From the NCBI GenBank assembly GCA_000158155.1, contig DS999405.1, forward strand, positions 1,166,365 through 1,230,364: a DNA stretch of 64,000 nucleotides. The letters are read 5' to 3'. A program made the position numbers and the translations under genes. The notes under the pieces were generated by a model. That model was not told the DNA's origin. It ran no database searches and worked only from the letters and a program-made list of their open reading frames with translations. Shown one piece after another: positions 36,591 through 45,255 of this stretch (its first letter is position 1; each line of letters opens with the position of its first letter). The DNA comes from a gamma proteobacterium NOR5-3. GTDB taxonomy: Bacteria > Pseudomonadota > Gammaproteobacteria > Pseudomonadales > Halieaceae.

Positions 36591-37633
36591 ATACCCTAAG
36601 CGAACTTACGACACCGTTTCTGCCGTTGCTGGCCACAATCGCCGTCACGCTGTTTGTGACTTTGACGGCCAATGCGGTGCTGCGTCGACGCTGGCAAGAC
36701 GTGCCCGACGCTCAGTTCCAGTTCCAGCTCATCATGTTAGCTCTCACCATCACCGGAGGTCTGAGCATAGTCGCAGCGCTGCCGGTAAGCGACACGCTCC
36801 GCGGACAGCTGCTGAGCCTCATAGGCCTGCTACTGAGCGCCGCTATCGCCTTATCGTCTACGACGTTTATCGGCAATATCCTTGCGGGGATTATGCTCAA
36901 AACCATACGCAAGGCCCGCCCGGGCGATTTCATCACCGTAGCGGATCTCACCGGCCGCATCACCGAGATGGATTTACTGCATACAGAGATCCAAACCGAG
37001 TTTCGCGATCTGGTCACCGTGCCGAACATCTATATGGTCACACAGCCACTCAAAGTAGTGCGGGCCTCGGGGTCCATCATTACCGCAGAGGTTTCCTTGG
37101 GATATGACGTCGCTCACGGTCGCGCAAAAAAGGCGCTGCTTGAAGCGGCAAGCGCGTCAGGCCTGACGGATTGCTTTGTGCATGTCCGTTCCCTCGGCGA
37201 TTTCGCCGTGACCTACCGGGTAGCAGGATTACTGGAAGACATCCGCAGTCTGATTTCCGCACGCTCTGTGCTCATGACTGAAATGCTCGATGCCTTAACC
37301 AATAATGACATCGAGGTTGTCTCACCCAACTTCATGAATACCCGGGCACTGGCACCCGAGCAGCGAATCCTTCCAGCGCAGAGCACACAGCGCCGCACGG
37401 AGGACATTCAGACTCTGGCCGAGGACATCGCGTTTGACAAAGCCGAGGATGCGGCTTCGGCCGAAAAAATACGCGAGGCCATTAAAGAAACCGAGCGGGC
37501 GCTTAAGGCTTTAAAGGAAGAGCCTGATGAGAAAGAAGAACACGCTGCCAAACCACTCAAACGCAAGTTGGTTCGGCTAGAAGAGTTACTGAAGCTGGCA
37601 GAGGCCCAGGTGAAAGCGGACACAAGCGATTAA
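36587..37633 (+). CDS. Small-conductance mechanosensitive channel, MscS family
   Basis: 348 residues. Three N-terminal hydrophobic helices (to about 115), the third being the glycine/alanine-rich pore helix with TFIGNILAGIMLK, are followed by the MscS beta domain (GDFITVADLTGRITEMDLLHTEI, in two parts, and VPNIYMV). The C-terminus ends in a long charged helix (about residues 280-345), probably a coiled coil. It opens under membrane tension to release solutes. GTG start, coupled to the preceding flavoprotein; tail-to-tail overlap of four bases with the oxidoreductase gene. Confidence 0.9.
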   Translation: MNTLSELTTPFLPLLATIAVTLFVTLTANAVLRRRWQDVPDAQFQFQLIMLALTITGGLSIVAALPVSDTLRGQLLSLIGLLLSAAIALSSTTFIGNILAGIMLKTIRKARPGDFITVADLTGRITEMDLLHTEIQTEFRDLVTVPNIYMVTQPLKVVRASGSIITAEVSLGYDVAHGRAKKALLEAASASGLTDCFVHVRSLGDFAVTYRVAGLLEDIRSLISARSVLMTEMLDALTNNDIEVVSPNFMNTRALAPEQRILPAQSTQRRTEDIQTLAEDIAFDKAEDAASAEKIREAIKETERALKALKEEPDEKEEHAAKPLKRKLVRLEELLKLAEAQVKADTSD

Positions 37634-39234
37634 ATCGCACCGCGCTTTCGATCCTTGAGTATCACCGACGCAGCGTTCTTGCCGGGAATACCCGACACCC
37701 CTCCCCCGGGGTGCGCACCAGAACCACAGAGATACACGCCCTCTACAGGCATGCGGTGATCGGCATAGCCGCCCACAGGGCGCAAAGAGAAGATCTGGTT
37801 CAGGGACAACTTGCCGTGAAAGATATCGCCGCCGAGCATATTGAGCTTTCGCTCTATATCCAAGGGCGAATTAATCTGTCTTCCCATGATCGCTTCACGA
37901 AAATTGGGTGAATACGCAGACACTGTATCGATCACGGTATCGGCCACCTGCTCTTTTACCTCGTCCCAGCTTTGTCCATCAGGAAGATGGCGTCGAAAGT
38001 GCTGACAGAACAGGCTCATCACATGGCAGCCCTGGGGGGCGAGAGAATCATCCAGCAGTGTAGGAATACACATGGAGATCACAGGCTTGTTCGCCCAACC
38101 CTGCTCCTTCGCGTCGTCATAGGCCTGATTCATGTAAGCCAGTGACGGGCAGATGTCGATGGTGTTCTGCATGGCCGCCAAACCGCGCTCATCGTGATCC
38201 ACGCTGGCAAAGCGTGGCAGCTCAGACAGGGCGACGTTCATGCGAAAGGTTGCAGACTCGCTCTGATAGCCAGCTATGCGTTGTTGGAAGGCCGGCGGTG
38301 TGTGTGTCACATCGATTAACTGGCCGAACAGAACCTTGGGGTGTGTATTGGAGGCAACAATGCCCGCGGAAAACCTCCGGCCATCCTCTAATACAACTCC
38401 ACTCGTCTTTCCGTTGTTTACAACAACCTCAGCAACGCCTGCATCCGTGAGAATCTCCACGCCCAGGGATTCACAGTAGCTGGCCATGGCCTGAGTGATC
38501 GCTCCCATCCCCCCTTTGGCATAAGCCCAGGCGCCGGTTCTTCCGTCGATCTCGCCAAACACATGATGCAAAAGGACGTAGGCCGTGCCCGGGGTGTAGG
38601 CCGTCGCGTAATTGCCGATGATCCCTTCGAACCCGTAGAGACCTTTTATGGGGTCACTCTCGAACCAGCGATCAAGCACGTCGCCGATGGACATGGTCAT
38701 GAGTTCGCTAAGCTCTATCTGGCGCTCGGGTGACAAACGTCGGAACGCATTTGCCTGCTGGATTAAACGCCAGATGTCGGACCAACCGCCGCCAAAGTTC
38801 GGCGGAATATCCTTGGCGACGCCCCTTACCAACTCCCCCATATCCTCCAGCATTGCTTCAAAGGCTGGATAAGCCTGTGCGTCCGCTTTGGAAAAACGGG
38901 CGATGGCCTCCTGGGCCTGCTGGGTATCTCTCGGCAAGTACATATGATCGCCAGGGAGCAATGACAGAGAACCACCGGGGCGATGCAGCAGTGTCAGACC
39001 GTGCTTCTCAAGCTCAAGGTCGGCCATCACATCACGGTCCAGCAGACTCACAAGATAGGAAAATACAGAGTTGCGATACCCGGGATGAAACTCCTCGGTA
39101 AGCACCGCGCCCCCGATCACACTGCGACGCTCCAGCACCCGCACCTTGAGGCCACCCCGGGCGAGATAGGCAGCACAGGCTAGACCGTTGTGGCCCGCTC
39201 CAATGACTATGGCATCCATCGCGTTATCACTCAC
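37630..39234 (-). CDS. FAD-dependent oxidoreductase, PYROXD2/phytoene desaturase-like
   Basis: 534 residues from GTG 39234 (ATG six codons later is possible). The N-terminal dinucleotide motif is VIGAGHNGLACAAYLARGG, followed by ERRSVIGGA, and the C-terminal FAD motif GVYLCGSGAHPGGGVSG. Between them the sequence matches the NAD(P)/FAD oxidoreductase group related to CrtI and to eukaryotic PYROXD2 rather than true carotenoid desaturases; no crt genes are nearby. The substrate is unknown. A 29-base gap separates it from the S9 peptidase upstream. Confidence 0.85.
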   Translation of the reverse strand: MSDNAMDAIVIGAGHNGLACAAYLARGGLKVRVLERRSVIGGAVLTEEFHPGYRNSVFSYLVSLLDRDVMADLELEKHGLTLLHRPGGSLSLLPGDHMYLPRDTQQAQEAIARFSKADAQAYPAFEAMLEDMGELVRGVAKDIPPNFGGGWSDIWRLIQQANAFRRLSPERQIELSELMTMSIGDVLDRWFESDPIKGLYGFEGIIGNYATAYTPGTAYVLLHHVFGEIDGRTGAWAYAKGGMGAITQAMASYCESLGVEILTDAGVAEVVVNNGKTSGVVLEDGRRFSAGIVASNTHPKVLFGQLIDVTHTPPAFQQRIAGYQSESATFRMNVALSELPRFASVDHDERGLAAMQNTIDICPSLAYMNQAYDDAKEQGWANKPVISMCIPTLLDDSLAPQGCHVMSLFCQHFRRHLPDGQSWDEVKEQVADTVIDTVSAYSPNFREAIMGRQINSPLDIERKLNMLGGDIFHGKLSLNQIFSLRPVGGYADHRMPVEGVYLCGSGAHPGGGVSGIPGKNAASVILKDRKRGAI

Positions 39235-39263
39235 AGCTGTTTCTACTCGTCACAAGCGGCTAT

Positions 39264-41297
39264 TCACTGCAGGTTATCAATGGTAATTTCGGGCAAGTTA
39301 TCGGCCGGCGCAAAGCCAAGCACCTTTGCATAAAAGTACAACTCGGCTTCCCGCGCGGCGATCTGGTTCTCTGCTTTGCGAAAACCATGGGACTCGCCTT
39401 CAAAGGCCACATAAGCCGTGGGTACTCCGCGACTCTTTAGCGCCTCGTAAATCATCGCGGACTGATTGGGCGGAACAATGGGATCATCAAGTCCCTGCAA
39501 AAGCAGCAAGGGAGCCTTGAAACCGTCCAGATGATGAATCGGAGATCGCTCGACATAAAGATCTTTGCGCTCAGGATAAGGCCCGATGAGCTGATCCAGA
39601 TAACGGGACTCAAACTTGTGCGTGTCCTTTGCCAACGCTTCTATGTCCGACACTCCATAGTAGGATGCGCCCGCCGCAAAAGTATCGTAAAAGGCATGCA
39701 CCGCCAGCGTCGTGTAACCGCCGGCACTTCCCCCACGAATAATCAAACGCTCCGGGTCAGCCAGACCCTGCTCAGCGAGCCAGGCAGCTCCCGCAGAGGC
39801 ATCCTCAACATCTGTGATTCCCCACTGTCCGTAGAGCGCTCGTCGATAGTCCCGACCAAATCCCGTACTGCCCCGATAGTTAAGATCCAGTACCGCAAAG
39901 CCGCGACTCGTCCAGTAGTAGTGCTCTGGCCGGTAACTCACGCCTGCCACAGACGTCGGTCCTCCATGGACACTCACAATCAGCGGTGGCGCTGTCCCGG
40001 CAATGGCCGTGGCATGGGGATTTTGGGGCGCGAAGTACACGCCGTAAGCCTCTCCACCCGAGGGAAGGGGGAAAGTGACCTGCTCGTAGGGCGGAATCCA
40101 CATTGCATCCAAGGCGGCATCTGATGAGCGCCGGATAACGTCCTGAATCGCTCCGTCAAGATTCGCCGAAACAAGCGCAGAAGGTCGATCTGCAAAACCG
40201 GCGGTAAAGTACAGGGTATCCTTATCGACGACCAAGCTGCCGTAACTGACAGCCCCGGTATCCAACACTCGCTGTCTGCCTTGGGAATCCAGTGCGATCA
40301 ATTGCTCCACACTGCCTTGTCGGGCTACCAGCAACATTTGCCCCTCGGGCAGCAGCCAGTAGTAGCGACCACCGATAGTCCAGTCGGGCCCGCCAATCTC
40401 CACATTCTCCAGGCCGGTTTCTATGGCCGTAAAGGCAGTACCGGCGATGATGTAAGGCTTCCACCAGTTATCGCGATCCGAAATAGCAATAAGTGTGTTG
40501 TCCTCCCTCCATTGGGGATCTATCACCGATTCGCGGCTAGCGGGATTGTGCGTGGTGAGATTTACAAAGGCACCGAGCTCATCAAAGCGGGCGCTATGCA
40601 AGGTCGTGCTATCCCAGGGCATATTCGGGTGCATCCAACTGGTGAAAGCGATGCGCGTACCGTCCGGTGACAGGCGTGGAGCAGACACAAAATCCGTGCC
40701 GGAGAACAAAACATCGCCCTCTCCTTCCTCGGCGGGGTTTAGCGCCACCAATGTGTTGACGGGCTCCTCCAATCCGCGGTGATCCTCACGAATACACAAT
40801 AGGCGGTTGCGGCTGCTGTCAAAGGAACAACCGGCATAACGCAGGGCTGCATCCGGCGTGATAGGCTCCGGCGACGCCCCGGCGACGAAGCGATAAATCC
40901 GTTGGTCAGTGAAGTTGCTGAACCAGAGCACGCCGTCATGCACCGTGAAACTGCTGCCACCATACTCCTGCACCCGAGTACGTACATTAAAAGGCTCGCT
41001 GAGGAGTTCCTCGGGCTCCATGCCCGGCTGCCAGCGCATGATGGTATTCCGCCCCCCTTGCTCCGGGCGCGATTCGAGCCAGTAGAAATAGTCACCGTCT
41101 TTACGAAGCCCGCCGATACCCCGGCTCCCTTCAACCAGAGACGCCGCAGTAATATCTGACGGCCAACTGCCATAGGGCATCTGCGCCGAAGAATCCGCTT
41201 TTACAGCGGCTTCATCCGTTTGCGAACTCACTACCGACTCATCACTACAGGCCATTAGCCACACCATCATTGAGACCAAAAGAATTCTTGCGATCAT
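39264..41297 (-). CDS. S9 family prolyl oligopeptidase-like lipoprotein peptidase
   Basis: 677 residues. The signal ends in the lipobox LMAC (Cys17), so a periplasmic lipoprotein. The first 380 residues are a beta-propeller with repeated WS/DG strands. The C-terminal alpha/beta hydrolase has the serine elbow RGGSAGGYTTLA, the acid in GLDDPIVPP and the base in EGESHGFR. It cleaves short peptides after processing by other proteases, probably as a dipeptidyl or acylaminoacyl peptidase. Confidence 0.92.
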   Translation of the reverse strand: MIARILLVSMMVWLMACSDESVVSSQTDEAAVKADSSAQMPYGSWPSDITAASLVEGSRGIGGLRKDGDYFYWLESRPEQGGRNTIMRWQPGMEPEELLSEPFNVRTRVQEYGGSSFTVHDGVLWFSNFTDQRIYRFVAGASPEPITPDAALRYAGCSFDSSRNRLLCIREDHRGLEEPVNTLVALNPAEEGEGDVLFSGTDFVSAPRLSPDGTRIAFTSWMHPNMPWDSTTLHSARFDELGAFVNLTTHNPASRESVIDPQWREDNTLIAISDRDNWWKPYIIAGTAFTAIETGLENVEIGGPDWTIGGRYYWLLPEGQMLLVARQGSVEQLIALDSQGRQRVLDTGAVSYGSLVVDKDTLYFTAGFADRPSALVSANLDGAIQDVIRRSSDAALDAMWIPPYEQVTFPLPSGGEAYGVYFAPQNPHATAIAGTAPPLIVSVHGGPTSVAGVSYRPEHYYWTSRGFAVLDLNYRGSTGFGRDYRRALYGQWGITDVEDASAGAAWLAEQGLADPERLIIRGGSAGGYTTLAVHAFYDTFAAGASYYGVSDIEALAKDTHKFESRYLDQLIGPYPERKDLYVERSPIHHLDGFKAPLLLLQGLDDPIVPPNQSAMIYEALKSRGVPTAYVAFEGESHGFRKAENQIAAREAELYFYAKVLGFAPADNLPEITIDNLQ

Positions 41298-41456
41298 GAC
41301 TCACCATCCAAAACTCAAATCTGCTGCACGCTGAACGAGCAGCATTGGATGTCCAGTGTCAGCGCGTTACAGTTTTTTTCAAATCAAAGCGTCGAATCGT
41401 TTAATCTTGACGACTTTGCTACGTACACTGTCCAGCCAGCCACAAAGGAAAACATC

Positions 41457-42236
41457 ATGTCACAGGTCGACGTCACCACAAAAAACCACATTATGCATCT
41501 GCATCTCACCCGGCCGGAGAAGTACAACGCGCTGAGCCTTGAGATGTATGGCGCTCTGGCCGAAGCGCTACATCGCCTGGAAACCGACCCACAGCTGCGC
41601 GTCGCCGTGGTATCGGCAGAGGGCCGCAACTTTACAGCCGGCGTGGAGCTTGATCAGTGGGCTCCCTATTTTGGCGGCGGCGAAGGCTGGCCCATCGGCG
41701 AAGGGCGTATCGACCCTATGGGCGTGACGGGCCCTCAACACAGCAAACCCATCGTCATGGCGGTGCAGGGCTACTGTTTCACCTGGGGCGTGGAGATGCT
41801 CCTGAATACCGAAATTCGTATTGCTGCCAACGACACCCAGTTTCAGATGCTGGAAGTCCAGCGCGGCCTGTTTCCCTGCGGTGGCGCCACCTTCCGTTTA
41901 CCGCGGGAAATAGGCTGGGGGAACGCCCAGCGCGTGCTGCTCACCGGAGACCGGTGGAGTGCCGAAGAGGCCCTGCGCTGGGGCATGGTTCAGGAACTCA
42001 CGGAACCTGGCGCGCAAATTGACCGCGCATTGGAGCTTGCCGGCTCCGTAGCCGACGCTGCGCCTCTGGGCGTGCAGGGACTGCTGCGAGCCAGCCGATA
42101 CTCTTTGGAGAACGATCGCGAGGCCTGCGCCAAACAAATGTTCACCGACCTCATCCCCATTATGAAAAGTGAAGATGCCGCCGAAGGCGTAAACTCTTTT
42201 ATGGAACGTCGCAAGGCCCGGTTCACCGGCCGCTAG
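41457..42236 (+). CDS. Enoyl-CoA hydratase/isomerase (crotonase) family protein
   Basis: 259 residues from the ATG after AAAGGA (the frame from 41349 is leader). Crotonase pattern: LTRPEKYNALS, first oxyanion region AEGRNFTAGVELDQW, second GYCFTWGVEM, and the active-site glutamates in WGVEML and MLEVQRGLFPCGG. Both glutamates are present, so hydratase activity is possible. It is the first of four co-directional genes that end with dgcA, though a link to D-glutamate use is only positional. Confidence 0.88.
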   Translation: MSQVDVTTKNHIMHLHLTRPEKYNALSLEMYGALAEALHRLETDPQLRVAVVSAEGRNFTAGVELDQWAPYFGGGEGWPIGEGRIDPMGVTGPQHSKPIVMAVQGYCFTWGVEMLLNTEIRIAANDTQFQMLEVQRGLFPCGGATFRLPREIGWGNAQRVLLTGDRWSAEEALRWGMVQELTEPGAQIDRALELAGSVADAAPLGVQGLLRASRYSLENDREACAKQMFTDLIPIMKSEDAAEGVNSFMERRKARFTGR

Positions 42237-42332
42237 ACCCGGCCCTACAATCCTGAAGCTCTACTTTTGAGCCAACACAGCTATCGAGCTAACAGACAAC
42301 TAGACCAACACAAAGCAAGGGAAGCTAAGCTT

Positions 42333-43223
42333 TTGCCAAATATAAATGCCAACAACATCAGCATCGAATACGAGACCCACGGTAACCCCGCCAATCCTAC
42401 GGTATTACTGATAATGGGTTTGGGGACGCAACTTACCGGCTGGCCATTGGCGTTTTGCGACTCGCTGGTGGATCACGGGTACCATGTCCTGCGTTTTGAC
42501 AATCGTGACATTGGGCTGTCCAGTCGTCTTGATCACGAACGAACACCCAATATTCCCGGACTCGTTATTCTCAAGACCTTAAAACTGCCCGCACCCTCCG
42601 TCTACACCCTCGAAGACATGGCAGCCGACGCCATCGGGCTGCTGGATGCGCTGAACATCCAACAGGCGCATATCGTCGGGGCGTCTATGGGCGGGATGAT
42701 TGCCCAGCTTATTGCCGCGCACTACCCCCAGCGCACGCTGAGCCTTACCTCCATCATGTCCACCACAGGCCATCGCTCCCTGCCCCGGGCTGACCGGGAG
42801 GCCACCAAGGCTTTGATGCTGCAACCGGATGATCCGAACGACCATGCATCGATCGTCGAGCGCAACGTGCGCGTACGCAAAGCGCTGCAAAGTCGTACGC
42901 ACCCGAAAGACGATGAGGAAATTCGCCAGACTGCGGCCGATGCCGTGGCCCGAGGAGGCTACTATCCGGCGGGCGTGGCGCGCCAGCTCGCGGCTATCAT
43001 CGTGGCCAAAGACCGTCGCCGCTTATTGTCGACCATTGATGCACCTTCTCTGGTGATTCATGGCGAGGAAGACACGCTCGTCAAAGTTGAGTGCGGCATC
43101 GACACGGCCAAGCACCTGCCCGACTGCGAGCTGCGTATTTTACCCGGCATGGCCCATGACCTTCCCACACCACTACTACAGGAAATCGCGGACGGCATTC
43201 ACAGCATTGCCCAACGCGCCTAG
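42333..43223 (+). CDS. Alpha/beta hydrolase
   Basis: The frame starts at TTG 42267 without a binding site; TTG 42333 follows AGGGAAG at about nine bases and gives 296 residues, which I prefer. Motifs: oxyanion MGLGTQLTGW, LRFDNRDIGLS, nucleophile elbow GASMGGM, the acid in HGEEDTLVK and the base in PGMAHDLP. This is the pattern of lipase/esterase-type hydrolases also seen near epoxide hydrolases and aclacinomycin-type esterases. Six bases separate it from dgcN. Substrate unknown. Confidence 0.87.
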   Translation: MPNINANNISIEYETHGNPANPTVLLIMGLGTQLTGWPLAFCDSLVDHGYHVLRFDNRDIGLSSRLDHERTPNIPGLVILKTLKLPAPSVYTLEDMAADAIGLLDALNIQQAHIVGASMGGMIAQLIAAHYPQRTLSLTSIMSTTGHRSLPRADREATKALMLQPDDPNDHASIVERNVRVRKALQSRTHPKDDEEIRQTAADAVARGGYYPAGVARQLAAIIVAKDRRRLLSTIDAPSLVIHGEEDTLVKVECGIDTAKHLPDCELRILPGMAHDLPTPLLQEIADGIHSIAQRA

Positions 43224-43229
43224 CAAAAC

Positions 43230-44243
43230 ATGCAGACCCCGACTCTTAAGCTACGCACGCCCTACCTGATTTTTCTGGGTGATGAATCCCGTCCCACTTA
43301 CGCCAAGACGGGCAAGGGCATTGCCGACTGGCGCCCGGAGCTCTGTGCAGGCCAGTTACGGCTCAGCAATGACGCGCTGGACCTTAAGCTGCCGGACATG
43401 CCCGTTGGCGTCGCCGCGGACGCAGGCGTAGGCTCGCTCGTCGTGGGCACAGCTCTGGTCGGCGGGAACATTCCCCACAACTGGCTGGACACACTGTGCG
43501 AAGCCGCACGCGCTGGTATCGATATTGTCGCGGGCCTGCATACTCGACTCGATAGCATCGCAGTATTGCGCGACGCAGCGGCCGCCGGCGGCAGTCGACT
43601 CGTCGACGTAAGAATTCCACCGCACAACATCCCCGTTGCAAGCGGCAGGAAGCGCTCAGGAAAACGTCTGCTTACCGTAGGCACAGACTGTGCGCTGGGC
43701 AAGAAATACACGGCGCTGCAGCTCGAACGAGACATGCAACGCGCGGGCTATGATGCTGATTTTCGCGCGTCGGGGCAGACCGGCATCATGATCGCCGGGA
43801 CGGGCATACCCATAGATTGCGTCGTCGCTGACTTCATTTCTGGCGCTGCTGAAATACTCTCACCGGACAATAAATCCGAGCACTGGGACATCATTGAAGG
43901 TCAGGGAAGCATCTACCATCCAGGATATGCTGCTGTGAGTCATGGTTTGCTCATCGGCTCCCAGCCGGATGCGTTTGTGGTTTGCCATGCGGCGGGACGT
44001 ACACATATAGAAGGTTGGGAGGAGTACCCCTTGCCCAGCATTGGCGAAGTTATCGAGCGCACCACAGCCATCGGTGCGCTCACCAACCCGGGCATTCGCT
44101 GCATCGGCATCAGCGTCAACACGCTGGCAGTGGGCGCCGAAAAGCGAGCAGACTATCTGGCCCAACTATCTGCACAGTATGGACTTCCCTGTGTCGATCC
44201 TATGATTCACGGCACGGGCGCAATCATCCAACAACTTGCATAA
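43230..44243 (+). CDS. dgcN: DgcN-like D-glutamate N-acetyltransferase (DUF1611)
   Basis: 337 residues of DUF1611. A P-loop-like GTDCALGKKYTALQL sits near residue 150, preceded by a SGRKRSGKRLL stretch; earlier motifs include GVAADAGVG and later IIEGQGSIYHPGY and GRTH. In marine proteobacteria DUF1611 proteins next to an enolase-superfamily racemase have been assigned as DgcN, which N-acetylates D-glutamate before racemisation (from memory). dgcA follows 21 bases downstream. Other DUF1611 roles cannot be excluded. Confidence 0.75.
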   Translation: MQTPTLKLRTPYLIFLGDESRPTYAKTGKGIADWRPELCAGQLRLSNDALDLKLPDMPVGVAADAGVGSLVVGTALVGGNIPHNWLDTLCEAARAGIDIVAGLHTRLDSIAVLRDAAAAGGSRLVDVRIPPHNIPVASGRKRSGKRLLTVGTDCALGKKYTALQLERDMQRAGYDADFRASGQTGIMIAGTGIPIDCVVADFISGAAEILSPDNKSEHWDIIEGQGSIYHPGYAAVSHGLLIGSQPDAFVVCHAAGRTHIEGWEEYPLPSIGEVIERTTAIGALTNPGIRCIGISVNTLAVGAEKRADYLAQLSAQYGLPCVDPMIHGTGAIIQQLA

Positions 44244-44264
44244 CACAAGTGGAGCCTGATCCTC

Positions 44265-45242
44265 ATGAAAGTCACTGTAGATATCATCACCTATCCCATG
44301 AAGGTTCCCTTCGCTATTACCGGGCATGTGTTTTACGACACCGCGACGGTGCTGGTCACCGTTGAAAACGACGGGGTTATTGGTCGCGGCGAGGCCGTAG
44401 GCAGCTACTATCTGGATGAAACCGCTGACAGCATGGCTGCAGACCTGGAGTCGGTTATCAGTCACATCGATGCGAACACCACGCCCGAGGCCTTGCAGGA
44501 CTTAATGCCGATCTGCGGTGCTCGCAACGCCCTGGACTGCGCGCTCTGGGACTACCGCGCCAAACGCGCCGGAAAACGGATCTGGAATCTTCTGGACATC
44601 GCTCCTCGGGAGTTGATCACGGTGTTTACCGTGGGCATGGAGGAGCCGTCGGTCATGGCTGAGCGCGCCGCCGCCGCGGCGGAATTTCCGCAACTCAAGA
44701 TCAAACTGAACGATGAAAAGCCCATGGAGCGCCTGGAGGCTATCCGGGCAGCACGACCGGACGCCACACTGGTGATCGATGTGAATCAGGGCTGGAGCTT
44801 CGCTGCGTTAAAAGAATACCTGCCCACCTGCGAAAAACTGGGCGTTGCCATGATTGAACAGCCATTGGCGCGCGGCGACGATGCGGCATTGGAGGGCTTC
44901 AAATCATCGGTGCCTCTCGGCGCCGACGAGTCCTGTCTGGGTCTTGGCGAATTCGAGCTCGCTGCGCAACGTTACGATGTACTGAACATTAAACTGGACA
45001 AGTGTGGCGGCCTCACCGAAGGCCTGGCATTAGTGAAGGCGGCCCGCGCCCGGGACATGCAACTCATGGTGGGCAATATGACCGGCACATCGCTCTCCAT
45101 GGCTCCAAGCTATGTCATTGCACAGTTCTGTCAGTTCGTGGATATCGATGGGCCCCTGCTTTTAGCCGAGGATGTCGACAATGGGCTTGAGTACCGCACC
45201 GGAGGCCTTGTAGGCCTGCCCGGCGCGGCACTGTGGGGCTAA
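44265..45242 (+). CDS. dgcA: DgcA-like N-acetyl-D-glutamate racemase (enolase superfamily)
   Basis: 325 residues of the mandelate racemase/muconate-lactonising group. The catalytic KxK motif is LKIKLND, metal ligands are in VIDVNQGW, MIEQPLAR and LGADESC, the second lysine in NIKLDKCGG, and the DxD of the dipeptide-epimerase type lies in FVDIDGP. Alone it would be called an Ala-Glu dipeptide epimerase; next to dgcN it fits the racemase of the D-glutamate pathway, converting N-acetyl-D-glutamate to the L form. A deacetylase for the last step is not clear in the window. Confidence 0.78.
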   Translation: MKVTVDIITYPMKVPFAITGHVFYDTATVLVTVENDGVIGRGEAVGSYYLDETADSMAADLESVISHIDANTTPEALQDLMPICGARNALDCALWDYRAKRAGKRIWNLLDIAPRELITVFTVGMEEPSVMAERAAAAAEFPQLKIKLNDEKPMERLEAIRAARPDATLVIDVNQGWSFAALKEYLPTCEKLGVAMIEQPLARGDDAALEGFKSSVPLGADESCLGLGEFELAAQRYDVLNIKLDKCGGLTEGLALVKAARARDMQLMVGNMTGTSLSMAPSYVIAQFCQFVDIDGPLLLAEDVDNGLEYRTGGLVGLPGAALWG

Positions 45243-45255
45243 ACGTCGCCCGGAC

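Noticed and set aside
37630-39234. Carotenoid desaturase (CrtI)
   Set aside because: No other carotenoid genes are nearby and the motifs fit the PYROXD2-like group better.
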